DNA from: Luteimonas rhizosphaerae
GTDB lineage: Bacteria; Pseudomonadota; Gammaproteobacteria; Xanthomonadales; Xanthomonadaceae
DNA: 64,000 nucleotides
Assembly: GCF_002849595.1 (NCBI RefSeq)
Contig: NZ_NRQR01000026.1
Span: forward strand, 450,492-514,491
Direction of reading: 5' to 3'
Below the pieces are notes generated by a model, which was not told the origin of the DNA, did no database searches, and worked only from the letters and a program-made list of their open reading frames with translations. The position numbers were made by a program, and so were the translations under genes. Below are positions 35,621-45,789 of the stretch, in pieces; within the stretch, counting starts at the first letter, position 1, and the number at the start of each line of letters is the position of its first letter.

Positions 35621-37207
35621 GCACGCGCCGCGACGACTGCGATGTGCTGGTCGTCGGCGGCGGCCACAACGGCCTGGTCTGCGCTGCGTATCTCGCCGGC
35701 GCCGGCCTGCGCGTGCGCGTGCTCGAGCGTCGCGCGCGCGTCGGCGGCGCGGCGGTGACCGAGGAGTTCCATCCGGGCTTCCGCAATTCGGTCGCCAGCT
35801 ATACCGTCAGCCTGCTGAATCCCCAGGTCATCGCCGACCTGCGACTCGCGCAGCACGGGCTGCGCGTCGTCGAGCGGCCGTATTCGAATTTCCTGCCGCT
35901 GGCGGATGGCCGCGCGTTCCGCCTCGGCGGCGAACACGGCAGCCACGAGGTCGCACGCTGGTCGCCGCGCGACGCCGAGCGTCTGCCGCAGTACCACGCG
36001 ATGCTCGACCGCGTCGTCGCGGTGTTGCGCGTGTTGATGACGCGCACGCCGCCGAACGTCAGCGACGGCTTCGTGCTCGCCGACTGGCTCAACTCCTGGG
36101 CCGTGGCCAGGGAACTGCGCCGGCTCGACATGCGCGGCCGCCGCGATCTGCTCGACCTGTTCACCAAATCCGCCGGCGAACTGCTCGACAGCTGGTTCGA
36201 GTCCGCGCCGCTGAAGGCCGCGCTGGGCTGGGATTCGGTGGTCGTTCGGCGAGGTCAACGGCAAGAGCGGTGTCTGGGGCCACGCGATCGGCGGCATGGG
36301 CGCGATCAGCGAGGCGATCGCGACCGAATGCCGCGCGCGTGGGATCGTCATCGAAACCGATGCGACGGTCGCGCAGGTGCTGGTCGAAGACGGCGCGGCG
36401 CGCGGCCGGGCCGTCGGCGTGGCGCTGGACGATGGCCGCGAGCTGCGCGCCCGCGCGGTCGTCTCCAACCTCAATCCGAAACTGCTGTACCAGCGGCTGG
36501 TGCCGCGTGACCGGCTCGACGACGACACCGCCGAGCGCATCGCGCGCTATCGCTGCGGCTCGGGCACGTTCCGCATGAACGTCGCGCTGTCCGAGCTGCC
36601 CGATTTCACTGCCGCCCCCGGCACGGCGCTGCAGCCGCATCACCAGAGCGGGATCCTGATCGGCGATTCGCTCGCCTATTTCGAACGCGCGTATTTCGAT
36701 GCGAAATCGCGCGAGCACAATCCCGGCTGGTCGCGTGCACCCATCGTCGAGCTGGTGATTTCCTCGACGCTCGACGACAGCCTCGCGCCGCCGGGCCAGC
36801 ACGTCGCCAGCCTGTTCTGCCAGCACGTGCATCCGGAGATGCCCGACGGCGCAGGCGGATGGGATGCCCATCGCGACACCGTCGCGCGCTTGATGATCGC
36901 GACCGTTGACGCCCGTGCGCCGAACTTCGCCCGCAGCGTGCTCGGATACAAGGCGCTGACCCCGCTGGACCTGGAGCGCCGCTTCGGCCTGGTCGGCGGC
37001 GACATCTTCCACGGCAGCCTCGGCGCCGACCAGCTGTTCAGCGCCCGGCCGCTGCTGGGCCAGGGCCATTACCGCGGCGCGCTCGACGGCCTGTATCTGT
37101 GCGGATCCGGTACCCATCCCGGCGGCGGGGTGACCGGCTTGCCGGGCCGCAACGCGGCGGGCGAGATCCTGCGCGACCTCGGCCGGCGCCGGCACGCGCC
37201 AGCCTGA
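35617..37207 (+). pseudogene. phytoene-desaturase/PYROXD2-like FAD oxidoreductase, internal deletion with frameshift
   Basis: The ATG at 35617 overlaps the MurG-like stop (ATGA), so the two are translationally coupled. The first frame has CDVLVVGGGHNGLVCAAYLAGAGLRVRVLERRARVGGAAVTEEF and continues to LKAALGWDSVV at 36243. Homologous sequence resumes one base later in another frame (FGEVNGKSGVWGHAIGGMGAISEAIA) and runs to the stop at 37205-37207, including LYLCGSGTHPGGGVTGLPGRNAA, the usual FAD-binding end. Relatives have about 19-20 residues (SPYTPG...YVLLHHV-type) at the joint, so a deletion not divisible by three is likely. The family desaturates isoprenoids or other lipids; the exact role here is unknown. 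Confidence 0.8.
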
Positions 37208-37536
37208 CGCGGCGGCCGCCTTATTGAACCGGACGGTATCGTTTTGCACTGCAGCGTGCACCCGGCTAACAGTTCTTTCACTATCGCCCTGCACCCGACG
37301 TGGGGGAGGGAGCAAGCCCGTAACCGGTTCGCCGGATGCGGGCTTTTTTATGTCTGCCGGCCGCGCTGCGCCCGGACGCGTCGCGAGGCCGGATGCGCGC
37401 GCCGCATGCCTCGACGCGCTTCTGCCGCCGCGTTGCCACATCGGCTGCGTTGTCCCGGCCGCGGCGGGCGTGATCCGATCCGATTGCCGCCCAGCTCGAC
37501 GCGCATTGCGCGCGCGCGATTGCCCCGTTCGCCGAC
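37208..37536 (+). other. leader region before glnE
   Basis: About 330 bases between the flavoprotein gene and the usable glnE start. It holds a strong terminator (37314-37349) and, from 37474, an open frame in glnE phase without an ATG. No other gene is seen. The 5' end of glnE remains uncertain. Confidence 0.5.
37314..37349 (+). terminator. strong intrinsic terminator before glnE
   Basis: Outer stem AGCCCG / CGGGCT, an inner stem CCGG-TTCG-CCGG, then six T. It ends the transcript from the murG-like/flavoprotein pair, about 110 bases after its stop. Confidence 0.9.
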
Positions 37537-40263
37537 GTGCTGCGCGATGCGCCCGCCGCGCGCGCGCGTCTGCTGCGCCTCGCCCGGGTCAGCGATTTCG
37601 CGATCGAGACGTTGGTCCGCCAGCCGGACCTGCTGATCCGGCTGCTGGCCGATGACGGCGAAACGCCGGTGCCGATCCCGGTGCTGGCCGCCGACGATCG
37701 TGCGTCGTGGCCCGGCCTGCTGCGACGCTATCGTCATGCCTGTTCGACGCGGCTGGTCTGGCGTGATGTGTTCGGACTCGACACCCTCGACGTCACGCTC
37801 GCGGGTACGACCGCGCTCGCCGAAACCTGCCTGCAACGTGCGCTCGAGGCGCTGGAAACCGAGTTCGCCGCGCGCTACGGCGTGGTCCGCGACGCTGCCG
37901 GTGCGCCGGTGCGGCTGGTCGTGTTCGGACTCGGGAAGCTCGGCGGCGGCGAGCTGAATTTCAGTTCCGACGTCGATCTCGTCTACGCGTTCGAAAACGC
38001 CGGCGACAGCGACGGCCCGCGCGCGCTGGCGGCCGAGGATTACTTCACCCGCCAGGGCCAGCAACTGGCGAAGCTGCTCGACGACACGACGGCCGACGGC
38101 TTCTGCCATCGCGTCGACCTGCGGCTGCGCCCGTTCGGCAGCGCGGGCCGCATCGCGCTCGCCTTCAGCGCGATGGAGCAGTACTTCCAGCGCGAAGGTC
38201 GCGACTGGGAACGCTATGCCTGGCAGAAGGCGCGACCCGTCGCCGGCGATCTCGCCGCGGGCGAACGCTTCCTGGCCTCGCTGCGGCCCTTCATCTATCG
38301 TCGCTACCTGGACTACGGCGCGCTCGACGGCCTGCGGCAGATGAAGGCGCTGATCGAGGCCGAAGTCGCGCGCAAGGAGCTGGCGGACGACATCAAGCGC
38401 GGCGACGGCGGCATCCGCGGGATCGAGTTCCTCGCCCAGGCGCTGCAGCTGATCCGCGGCGGACGCGAACCGACCCTGCGCGAACGGCGCCTGTTGCCGG
38501 CCCTGGAGGCGCTGCATGCCGCGGGGCAGGTGTCGAGCGAAGCGCTGGCGCAGTTGATCGAGGCCTACCGTTTCCTGCGGCGGCTGGAGAACCGCCTGCA
38601 AATGCTGCGCGATGCACAAACGCACGTGCTGCCGCTCGATCCGCTGGACCGGCTGCGCATCGCCACCGGTCTGGACTACGTGGACTGGCCGGCGCTGGTG
38701 ACTGATCTGAAGACACGGCGCGTCATCGTCGCCCGCGAGTTCGACGCGCTGCTGGCACGGCGCACGCGCGACAAGCCTGCGGTCGACAGCGATCTGACCG
38801 GCTACTGGCGCGGACTGCCCGACCACGGCGACGTCGTCGTGCTCGACGCGGCGGGCTTCGCCGATGCCGGCGACGTGGACGCCGCGCTGCGCGACTTCGC
38901 GCGCTCGCCCAGCGTGCGCGAGCTGTCCGACAGCGCGCGCGCACGGCTCGACCGGCTGATGCCGGTGCTGCTGCAGGCGTCCGCGCCGGCCGACCGCCCG
39001 CTGCAGGCGATCCGCCGGTTGCTGGCGCTGCTGCACAACATCCTGCGGCGGGCGAGTTATCTGGCGCTGCTCGACGAGCGGCCGGCGGCGCTGGCCCGGC
39101 TCGTCGACGTGGTCACGCGCAGCGCCTTCCTCGCCGAGCGGGTCGCGGCGCATCCGCTGCTGCTCGACGAACTCCTGGACGCGCGCGCCGAAGGCCCCTT
39201 GCCGGCGCGCGACGACATCGTCGCCGCGTGCGCCCGCGCGCTGCAGCATCCGGATCTGGAACACGGGCTGCTTTCGCTCAACGAGGCCCGGCAGCAGCTG
39301 AGCTTCCGGGTCGCGCTGGCGACGCTGGACGGCCGCCAGGCAGGTGGCGATGCGACGAGGCAACTCGCCTGGCTGGCCGACGCGGTCGTCGATGTCGTGT
39401 TGACCCTGGTGACGCGCGAGATGACCGCCGCGCACGGCAGCCTGCCCGGGGCGCGTTTCGCGATCATCGGCTACGGCAGCCTGGGCGGCGAGGAACTCGG
39501 GTTCGGTTCGGATCTGGATCTCGTGTTCCTGCACGACACGCCGGCCGATGCGCAGTCCGACGGTGCGCGCCCGCTCGACGCCCAGCGCTGGACCTCGCGG
39601 CTGGCGCAGAAGATCGTGTCGCTGCTCGGCACCGTCACCGCCGGCGGGCGCCTGTACGACGTCGACGTGCGCCTGCGCCCGGATGGCGGCAAGGGCCTGC
39701 TGGTGTCGTCGCTGGCGAGCTACGCCGAATACCAGCGCGAGCGCGCGTGGACCTGGGAGCACCAGGCGCTGGTGCGGGCACGGTGCGTGGCCGGGGAGGC
39801 GTCAATGGCGGCCGATTTCGAGCGCGTGCGGCGCGACACGCTCGCCAGGCCCCGGGCGCCGGCAGCGCTGCGCGACGACGTGGCCGCGATGCGCCGGCGC
39901 ATGCGCGCCGAGCTCGATCGCGGCACCGCCGGCCGGTTCGACCTGAAACAGGGGCCGGGCGGCCTCGTCGATCTCGAATTCCTGCTGCAGTACTTGGTGT
40001 TGCGCGACAGCGCGCGGCACCCCGCGCTGCTCGAGCCGCGCGCGACCCCGGGACTGCTCGCCGCGGCCCGTAATGCCGCCCTGCTGACGGCGGACGACGG
40101 CGATGCCCTGCTGGCGGCGCACGCCACCCTGCTCGGACTCGGCCTGCAGTGCACGCTCGACCGGCGGGCACGGGTCGTGCCCGACTCCGCCGCGTTGCTG
40201 GAAGACGCCCGCGCCGCGATTCTGGCCGGCGCGCGGGCGGTGGGCCTCGCGGACGCGGAGTGA
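37537..40263 (+). CDS. glnE: bifunctional glutamine synthetase adenylyltransferase/deadenylase
   Basis: A protein of at least 908 residues with two nucleotidyltransferase domains in tandem: the N-terminal adenylyl-removing domain around [23 protein letters not shown] and the C-terminal adenylyl-transferase domain around [23 protein letters not shown]; each is followed by a helical domain ([23 protein letters not shown] and [19 protein letters not shown]). The enzyme adenylylates or deadenylylates glutamine synthetase under PII control. The start is uncertain: GTG 37537 is the first usable codon and has no Shine-Dalgarno sequence; the coding-like frame extends 21 codons further upstream to a TGA at 37471. 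Confidence 0.93.
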   Translation: MLRDAPAARARLLRLARVSDFAIETLVRQPDLLIRLLADDGETPVPIPVLAADDRASWPGLLRRYRHACSTRLVWRDVFGLDTLDVTLAGTTALAETCLQRALEALETEFAARYGVVRDAAGAPVRLVVFGLGKLGGGELNFSSDVDLVYAFENAGDSDGPRALAAEDYFTRQGQQLAKLLDDTTADGFCHRVDLRLRPFGSAGRIALAFSAMEQYFQREGRDWERYAWQKARPVAGDLAAGERFLASLRPFIYRRYLDYGALDGLRQMKALIEAEVARKELADDIKRGDGGIRGIEFLAQALQLIRGGREPTLRERRLLPALEALHAAGQVSSEALAQLIEAYRFLRRLENRLQMLRDAQTHVLPLDPLDRLRIATGLDYVDWPALVTDLKTRRVIVAREFDALLARRTRDKPAVDSDLTGYWRGLPDHGDVVVLDAAGFADAGDVDAALRDFARSPSVRELSDSARARLDRLMPVLLQASAPADRPLQAIRRLLALLHNILRRASYLALLDERPAALARLVDVVTRSAFLAERVAAHPLLLDELLDARAEGPLPARDDIVAACARALQHPDLEHGLLSLNEARQQLSFRVALATLDGRQAGGDATRQLAWLADAVVDVVLTLVTREMTAAHGSLPGARFAIIGYGSLGGEELGFGSDLDLVFLHDTPADAQSDGARPLDAQRWTSRLAQKIVSLLGTVTAGGRLYDVDVRLRPDGGKGLLVSSLASYAEYQRERAWTWEHQALVRARCVAGEASMAADFERVRRDTLARPRAPAALRDDVAAMRRRMRAELDRGTAGRFDLKQGPGGLVDLEFLLQYLVLRDSARHPALLEPRATPGLLAAARNAALLTADDGDALLAAHATLLGLGLQCTLDRRARVVPDSAALLEDARAAILAGARAVGLADAE

Positions 40264-40557
40264 CGATGCATCCATGCCCGCCGGGCACGCTGTGCGGCCT
40301 TCCGGTTTCGCGGTGACGTCATCTGCATGACCGGCGGCGGACCGGAGAGCGGGTTGGGTCGATGGGATTCATCGCGATGTCATGGCGCACGGGTGATGCT
40401 GTCGTCGGCCGCCCAACGCCGGATTACCGCTGACGCGCCATCCGGAGTGCTCGGATCCCAACTGGTTGATTCCGCAGTTGATTTTCCGGGCCCATATTTC
40501 CGAATTCGGATCCGATTGGGGAATCAAAGCTTTTTCATTCCATGAATGGAACACTCG
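40264..40557 (+). other. intergenic region upstream of rpoH promoter
   Basis: About 290 bases of relatively AT-rich sequence with no recognised gene. It contains an imperfect palindrome CATTC-CAT-GAATG near 40536-40548. Other regulatory sites for rpoH could lie here. Confidence 0.4.
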
Positions 40558-40588
40558 GGAACTCCGACGGCCCTTAGCAGTCTGATAA
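40558..40588 (+). promoter_or_regulatory. sigma-E-like promoter of rpoH
   Basis: GGAACTC (40558-40564), 16 bases, then TCTGATAA (40581-40588). The same layout, GAACTT-N16-TCTGATAA, is that of the sigma-E dependent P3 promoter of E. coli rpoH as I recall it. The -10 is inside the CIRCE-like palindrome. Confidence 0.65.
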
Positions 40589-40600
40589 CCCGACTGCTAA
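40574..40600. promoter_or_regulatory. CIRCE-like 9-N9-9 palindrome overlapping the rpoH promoter
   Basis: Perfect inverted arms TTAGCAGTC and GACTGCTAA separated by nine bases. This equals the CIRCE operator of HrcA except for one symmetrical change (C to G at position 7 and its partner). The same GCAGTC core is seen in the left arm at groES. It ends 11 bases before the rpoH ATG and would block the sigma-E-type promoter. Confidence 0.65.
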
Positions 40601-40611
40601 CATCCCTTCCC

Positions 40612-41490
<879 letters not shown>

Positions 41491-41515
41491 TCGTGTGAGC
41501 GGCACGCGGCCCCCG

Positions 41516-41541
41516 AAGCCCGGCCGAGTGCCGGGCTTTTT
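41516..41541 (+). terminator. intrinsic terminator of rpoH
   Basis: Perfect stem AGCCCGGC / GCCGGGCT, loop CGAGT, then T5, 25 bases after the rpoH stop. Confidence 0.93.
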
Positions 41542-41591
41542 CATGGAAGCGCGGGTACGCTTCGGGATCCCCGGTTCAACCGCCCGTGCCC

Positions 41592-42710
41592 ATGACGTTT
41601 TGGATCGTGATGTACGCCATCGGTGCTGCGCAAGCGGCGATGTTGTCGCTTGCGTTATGGCGGCGCACGGCCAATCCGCAGGCCAACCGGGTGCTGTCGG
41701 TCTGGCTCTTACTGGTCGCTACGGATTTGGCGCTCAAGGCCGCGTATCTGGGGTCACCGAGCGGCGGGCTACGGGGTGCTTTCCATGCGACCCGTCTGCT
41801 TCCATTTCTCTATGTCAGTCTGTTCTTCATCTATGTCCGTGCGCTGACGACTGGCCGTGGATTCGCGCCGGCCGACATCCTGCATGCCGGTGGCTTTCTG
41901 GGCGCCTCGGTTTGGGCGGTCTGGCTGCTGTGGTCGAACAGCACAATGGCGCACGGCCGAGGCTGGACACCGGCCTGGTTCGACCCGGTCCAGTTTGCTT
42001 GGGCGGCTGCCTATCTTCTGGCCGCGCTGGTGCGGGTGCACAGATATCGGCGACGCAAGCTGCGTCAACGAGCGGATGCAGATCGTGGGTCTTTGCAATG
42101 GATCGTGCTGATGGCGGCGTGCCAGCTCGTCATTTGGGGCATCGCCGCGGTGCACGTCGTCTTGCGTCTGCCCTATGTCGACTATTTCCTGATCTATGGC
42201 GCGGTCGCGGCGTGGGTCTGTGTGGTCGGTTGGTGCAGCTTGGCGCAACCACCGGTGGTTGCGCTTTCGGTCGACAAGGAGGTCGTAGCCGATGCTCCGT
42301 TGCCCGTGCTGCCCGACGACTCGCGTACGGCGGATGTCGAGGCGCGGCTATCGCAGTTGATGACGGGCGACGCGTTTTATCGCGAGCCCGCATTGACGAT
42401 CGCGCAGCTAGCGCGTCGCAGCGGCTACCCCGAGTATCTTGTGTCGGCCGTGATCAATCGTCGTTTCGGGGGAAATTTCTGGGATTACGTGAACCGGCAT
42501 CGCATCGAAGCGGTCCGTGTGCGTCTTTCGGACCCGCAAGACGGGCGCACGATCCTGGACATCGCTTACGACGCCGGATTCACTTCAAAATCGACGTTCA
42601 ACGCATCGTTCAAGCGGTTGCTCGGCGTCACGCCGAGTGCGTACCGTCGGCGAAGCGCGCATCTGTCCGCGACCGATGGCGCAGAAGCCACGCACACACC
42701 GCCAGATTGA
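41592..42710 (+). CDS. membrane-anchored AraC-family regulator
   Basis: A 372-residue protein with about seven N-terminal membrane spans (FWIVMYAIGAAQAAMLSLAL, VLSVWLLLVATDLALKAAYL, LPFLYVSLFFIYV, ILHAGGFLGASVWAVWLLW, FAWAAAYLLAALV, WIVLMAACQLVIWGIAAVHVVL, YFLIYGAVAAWVCVVGW) and a C-terminal AraC DNA-binding domain (LTIAQLARRSGYPEYLVSAVINRRFGGNFWDYVNRHRIEAVRVRL, ILDIAYDAGFTSKSTFNASFKRLLGVTPSAYRR). The regulator probably senses a membrane or periplasmic cue. The start ATG 41592 is taken; GTG at 41586 is possible. Its 3' end overlaps the convergent DUF2306 gene. Confidence 0.88.
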   Translation: MTFWIVMYAIGAAQAAMLSLALWRRTANPQANRVLSVWLLLVATDLALKAAYLGSPSGGLRGAFHATRLLPFLYVSLFFIYVRALTTGRGFAPADILHAGGFLGASVWAVWLLWSNSTMAHGRGWTPAWFDPVQFAWAAAYLLAALVRVHRYRRRKLRQRADADRGSLQWIVLMAACQLVIWGIAAVHVVLRLPYVDYFLIYGAVAAWVCVVGWCSLAQPPVVALSVDKEVVADAPLPVLPDDSRTADVEARLSQLMTGDAFYREPALTIAQLARRSGYPEYLVSAVINRRFGGNFWDYVNRHRIEAVRVRLSDPQDGRTILDIAYDAGFTSKSTFNASFKRLLGVTPSAYRRRSAHLSATDGAEATHTPPD

Positions 42711-43278
42711 TCAGCCAGCTGCCCCAGGCCGCCCCGATGTAGGTCGCAGCGAACGGAAACCGGAACAAACCCAAGCCCAATCCGAGCATCAGGCGCAACG
42801 TAATCGCCGCTGCGGTTAGCGCGATGCTGTACGCCATCCATGTTCGGTGACCGACCATGTCATGGATCACGGCGAGCCGGATTCCATTAGCGGTGACGCC
42901 TAGCCACAGCAGCGCCAGCACAGCGAAGCCGATCGTGCTGGGCAGCCCGGTCTGAGCGCCTGGTGCCAGGGAAAGACCCGAGATCCCACCGATCAGCACC
43001 GCGCAGGCATAGAGCCAGCCTCCGGTCCGGTGCAGGGCAGGCCACTGCCGCCGCGCGTATGTGCTCAGCTGCAGGGGCACCAGTAACAGTGCGAGGCCGG
43101 CGCCGAAGAAGTGCGCCGGCACGTCCCAGCCGGAAACCGCGAATTGCGCGGCAAAGGGGTTGTGTGGCGAATGGCTGCGGAACAGAAAGGCGAACGCGTA
43201 GGCGGACACCAGCACGCAAGTTGTGGAGAACAAGCCGTACGGAAGCAGGGCGATCAGGGCCCGGACAATGCGTCGCAT
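42628..43278 (-). CDS. DUF2306 membrane protein
   Basis: A 216-residue integral membrane protein with about six hydrophobic spans: ALIALLPYGLFSTTCVLVSAYAFAFLF, FFGAGLALLLVPLQL, WLYACAVLIGGISGLSLA, STIGFAVLALLWLGVTANGIRLA, SIALTAAAITLRLMLGLGLG and SWLINLAVCAWLLRH. RRQWPALHRTGGWLY and HDMVGHRTWMAYS are the DUF2306-type His/Arg loops. The function is unknown; the fold resembles cytochrome-b561-like helical bundles. It overlaps the AraC gene by 83 bases, tail to tail. Confidence 0.78.
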   Translation of the reverse strand: MRRIVRALIALLPYGLFSTTCVLVSAYAFAFLFRSHSPHNPFAAQFAVSGWDVPAHFFGAGLALLLVPLQLSTYARRQWPALHRTGGWLYACAVLIGGISGLSLAPGAQTGLPSTIGFAVLALLWLGVTANGIRLAVIHDMVGHRTWMAYSIALTAAAITLRLMLGLGLGLFRFPFAATYIGAAWGSWLINLAVCAWLLRHRSRTDARFADGTHSA

Positions 43279-43449
43279 GGGTGCACGCCATCAGATGGAT
43301 GGAGGCAGGCTGGGCGAATGCGTGCAGCGGGTCGTCCGGTCCGGCGGAACCGGACGCGTACCAACGTCAGGACGTGCGAATTGGCGGGCTCACACCTGCT
43401 CTGCATGTCGTGTTGGCATGGAACGACGGAAGTCACCGCGTCGGCCGGT

Positions 43450-44259
43450 TCACCATTTGAACAGGACCAGACTGATCGCCAGTGCCGCCATGCCGGCGAC
43501 GAGGCCGTAGACGGTCTCGTGGCCCTTCGCGTAGCGCTTGGCGGCGGGCAGCAGTTCGTCGAGGGCGAGGAACACCATGACGCCGGCGATCAGGCCGAAG
43601 ACCACGCCGAACACCGGCTCGGACAGGTAGGGGCGCAGGACGGCGTAGCCGATCAGCGCGCCGATCGGTTCCGCCAGCCCGGACAGCAGGCAGGCGAAGA
43701 ACGCGTAGGTCTTGTTGTTGGTGGCGAAGTAGACCGGCACCGCGATTGCGATGCCTTCGGGAATGTTGTGGATCGCGATCGCGAAGGCGAGCGGCAGGCC
43801 GACGCCCGGGTTCTCCAGCGTCGCGAAGAACGTCGCCAGGCCTTCGGGGAAGTTGTGGGCGGTGATCGCGATCGCGGTCAGCAGGCCGACACGCTTGATG
43901 TAGCTCGCGTTGTGCGTGTGGAAGTAGGGATCGTCGACTTCCAGCCGTTCGTGGGGATTCGGGACCAGCCGGTCGATGCCGACGATGAAGAGCAGGCCGC
44001 CGAGGAAGGACAGCGTGCCCCAGGTGAAGCCCAGCGTGTCGCCATAGGCGTTGGTGAACGACAGGACCGATTTGTCCAGGATTTCGGTCAACGACACGTA
44101 GACCATCGCGCCGGCCGCGAATGCCAGTCCGAAGGCGAGCAGCCGCGCGTTGGGCTGCTTGGCGAAGATCACCATCAGGCTGCCGAGCCCGGTGGCCAGG
44201 CCCGCGGCCGTGGTGACGGCGAGGGCGATCAGGAAGTTGGCGTTGGAGACTTCGATCAT
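43450..44259 (-). CDS. zupT: ZupT-type zinc transporter (ZIP family)
   Basis: A 269-residue eight-helix transporter. The metal-binding motifs are AITAHNFPEGLATF (helix 4) and AIAIHNIPEGIAIAVPVYF (helix 5), with TTAAGLATGLGSLMVIF at the start and a short loop with HTHNASYIKR. The start at 44259 (MIEVSNANFLIAL) is favoured over the upstream codon at 44310. ZupT imports zinc and other divalent metals through the inner membrane. It is downstream of the NADH dehydrogenase gene, 104 bases apart on the same strand. Confidence 0.93.
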   Translation of the reverse strand: MIEVSNANFLIALAVTTAAGLATGLGSLMVIFAKQPNARLLAFGLAFAAGAMVYVSLTEILDKSVLSFTNAYGDTLGFTWGTLSFLGGLLFIVGIDRLVPNPHERLEVDDPYFHTHNASYIKRVGLLTAIAITAHNFPEGLATFFATLENPGVGLPLAFAIAIHNIPEGIAIAVPVYFATNNKTYAFFACLLSGLAEPIGALIGYAVLRPYLSEPVFGVVFGLIAGVMVFLALDELLPAAKRYAKGHETVYGLVAGMAALAISLVLFKW

Positions 44260-44363
44260 GTCGGCGCAGGAGCTCGGGCGGGGACGGCTGGCGGGTTCGC
44301 CCGGCTGCAAGCGACGGTGCGGGAGCGCGGCGCCATGCTAGCCGAACGCCGCGCCGGTGGGTG

Positions 44364-45650
44364 TCAGCGTGGCGCGTCGGGCGGCGTGGGCGGCTGTTCG
44401 TCGCGGCCGAGGATGATCCGCGCCGCGCGCTGGTAGCTCCAGTAGGCCCAGGTCCAGTTGAGCAGCACGACGAGCCGGTTGCGGAAGCCGATCAGGAAGA
44501 ACACGTGGGCGATGAGCCAGAACCACCAGGCGAGCACGCCCGAGAGTTTCAGTCGGCCGAAGTGGACGACGGCGGCCATGCGTCCGATGGTCGCGAGGTT
44601 GCCGAAGTCGCGGTAGACGAACGGCGTCGTCGGCTGGCCGCGCAGGCGCGCGCGGATGCCGGCCGCGACGTGCCGGCCCATCTGCTTGGCAGCGGGGGCG
44701 ACGCCCGGCACGGGCTGGCCCCCGCTCTGCACGGCAGCGAGATCGCCGGCGACATAGAGGTCGGGATGACCCGGCACGCGCAGATCGGGTTCGACCTGCA
44801 CGCGGCCGGCGCGGTCGCGCGGCACGTCGAGCAGGGCGCCCAGTGGCGACGCCGCGACGCCCGCGGCCCAGATCACGGTCTTCGCCGCGACGCGCTGGTC
44901 GCCGAGGCGGTAACCGTCGGCGTCGATGTCGGCGACCGGCGTGCCGGTCTGGACCTCCACGCCGAGCGTCTCCAGCTGGCGTCGCGCCTTCTCCGACAGA
45001 TCGTCGGGGAACGAGGCCAGCACGCGCGGGCCGGCTTCCACCAGGCGCACGCGCGCCAGCGCCGGATCGATGTTGCGGAACTCGCTGCGCAGCGTGTGCC
45101 GCGCGATCTCGGCCAGCGTGCCGGCCAGTTCGACCCCGGTCGGGCCACCGCCGACGACGGCGAAGCTGAGCCACGCGGCGCGCCTGTCGGGATCGGTTTC
45201 GGCCTCGGCGCGTTCGAACGCGAGCAGCAGCTTGCGGCGCAACAGCAGCGCGTCGTCGAGGGTCTTGAGGCCCGGCGCATGTGCTGCCCAGTGGTCGTTG
45301 CCGAAGTAGGCATGCGTAGCGCCTGCGGCGAGCACCAGCGTGTCGAAGGCGAGCGTGGTGCCGTCGGCGAGCGCGAGCGTCTTCGCAGCCGTGTCGATGC
45401 CCTGCACCTCGCCCAGCCGCACTTCGACGTTGGCCTGCCGGCGCAGGATGTGGCGCAGCGGCGCGGCGATGTCCGGCGCCGAGAGGCCGGCGGTCGCGAC
45501 CTGGTAGAGCAAAGGCTGGAACAGATGATGGTTGCCGCGATCGACGAGGGTGATGCGTACCGGATCGCGTGCCAGCGCACGCGTGGCCCAGAGGCCGGCG
45601 AAACCGCCGCCGATGACGACGACACGGGGAAGGCGATCGGAGCGGGACAT
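44364..45650 (-). CDS. type II NADH dehydrogenase
   Basis: A 428-residue flavoprotein. Start ATG 45650 (MSRSDRLPRVVVIGGGFAGLWATRAL), dinucleotide FAD loop GGGFAG; LVDRGNHHLFQPLLYQVATAGLS; the second Rossmann loop for NADH FAVVGGGPTGVELAGTLAEIA; DLYVAGDLAA; and the C-terminal amphipathic part FWLIAHVFFLIGFRNRLVVLLNWTWAYWSYQRAARII for membrane attachment. NDH-2 transfers electrons from NADH to quinone without proton pumping. It stands between a REP-like element and zupT. Confidence 0.93.
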   Translation of the reverse strand: MSRSDRLPRVVVIGGGFAGLWATRALARDPVRITLVDRGNHHLFQPLLYQVATAGLSAPDIAAPLRHILRRQANVEVRLGEVQGIDTAAKTLALADGTTLAFDTLVLAAGATHAYFGNDHWAAHAPGLKTLDDALLLRRKLLLAFERAEAETDPDRRAAWLSFAVVGGGPTGVELAGTLAEIARHTLRSEFRNIDPALARVRLVEAGPRVLASFPDDLSEKARRQLETLGVEVQTGTPVADIDADGYRLGDQRVAAKTVIWAAGVAASPLGALLDVPRDRAGRVQVEPDLRVPGHPDLYVAGDLAAVQSGGQPVPGVAPAAKQMGRHVAAGIRARLRGQPTTPFVYRDFGNLATIGRMAAVVHFGRLKLSGVLAWWFWLIAHVFFLIGFRNRLVVLLNWTWAYWSYQRAARIILGRDEQPPTPPDAPR

Positions 45651-45730
45651 GGGACCGGCAGGCATGGAGTCGGCCGATTGTAGGCGGCCGCCCAGGAACG
45701 CGGCGTCAGTGCATCGAACCTGTCGGCGCG

Positions 45731-45770
45731 TGCTTGCGCGCCATGGGCGCGAATAGCGCGCTCCTACAGG
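45731..45770 (-). repeat. REP-like palindromic element (TGTAGGAGCGCGCT family)
   Basis: On the minus strand CCTGTAGGAGCGCGCTATTC is followed by CGCGCCCATGGCGCGCAAGC. The head is shared with the elements at 53343 and 53431. It lies between the valS stop and the NADH dehydrogenase start. Confidence 0.7.
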
Positions 45771-45789
45771 GGGCGCGTCGCGTTCCGCC

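Noticed and set aside
37224..37655. A leader-type frame through the terminator before glnE
   Set aside because: It begins with TTG, has no biased amino-acid codons relevant to nitrogen control, and the terminator is best explained as the end of the upstream transcript.
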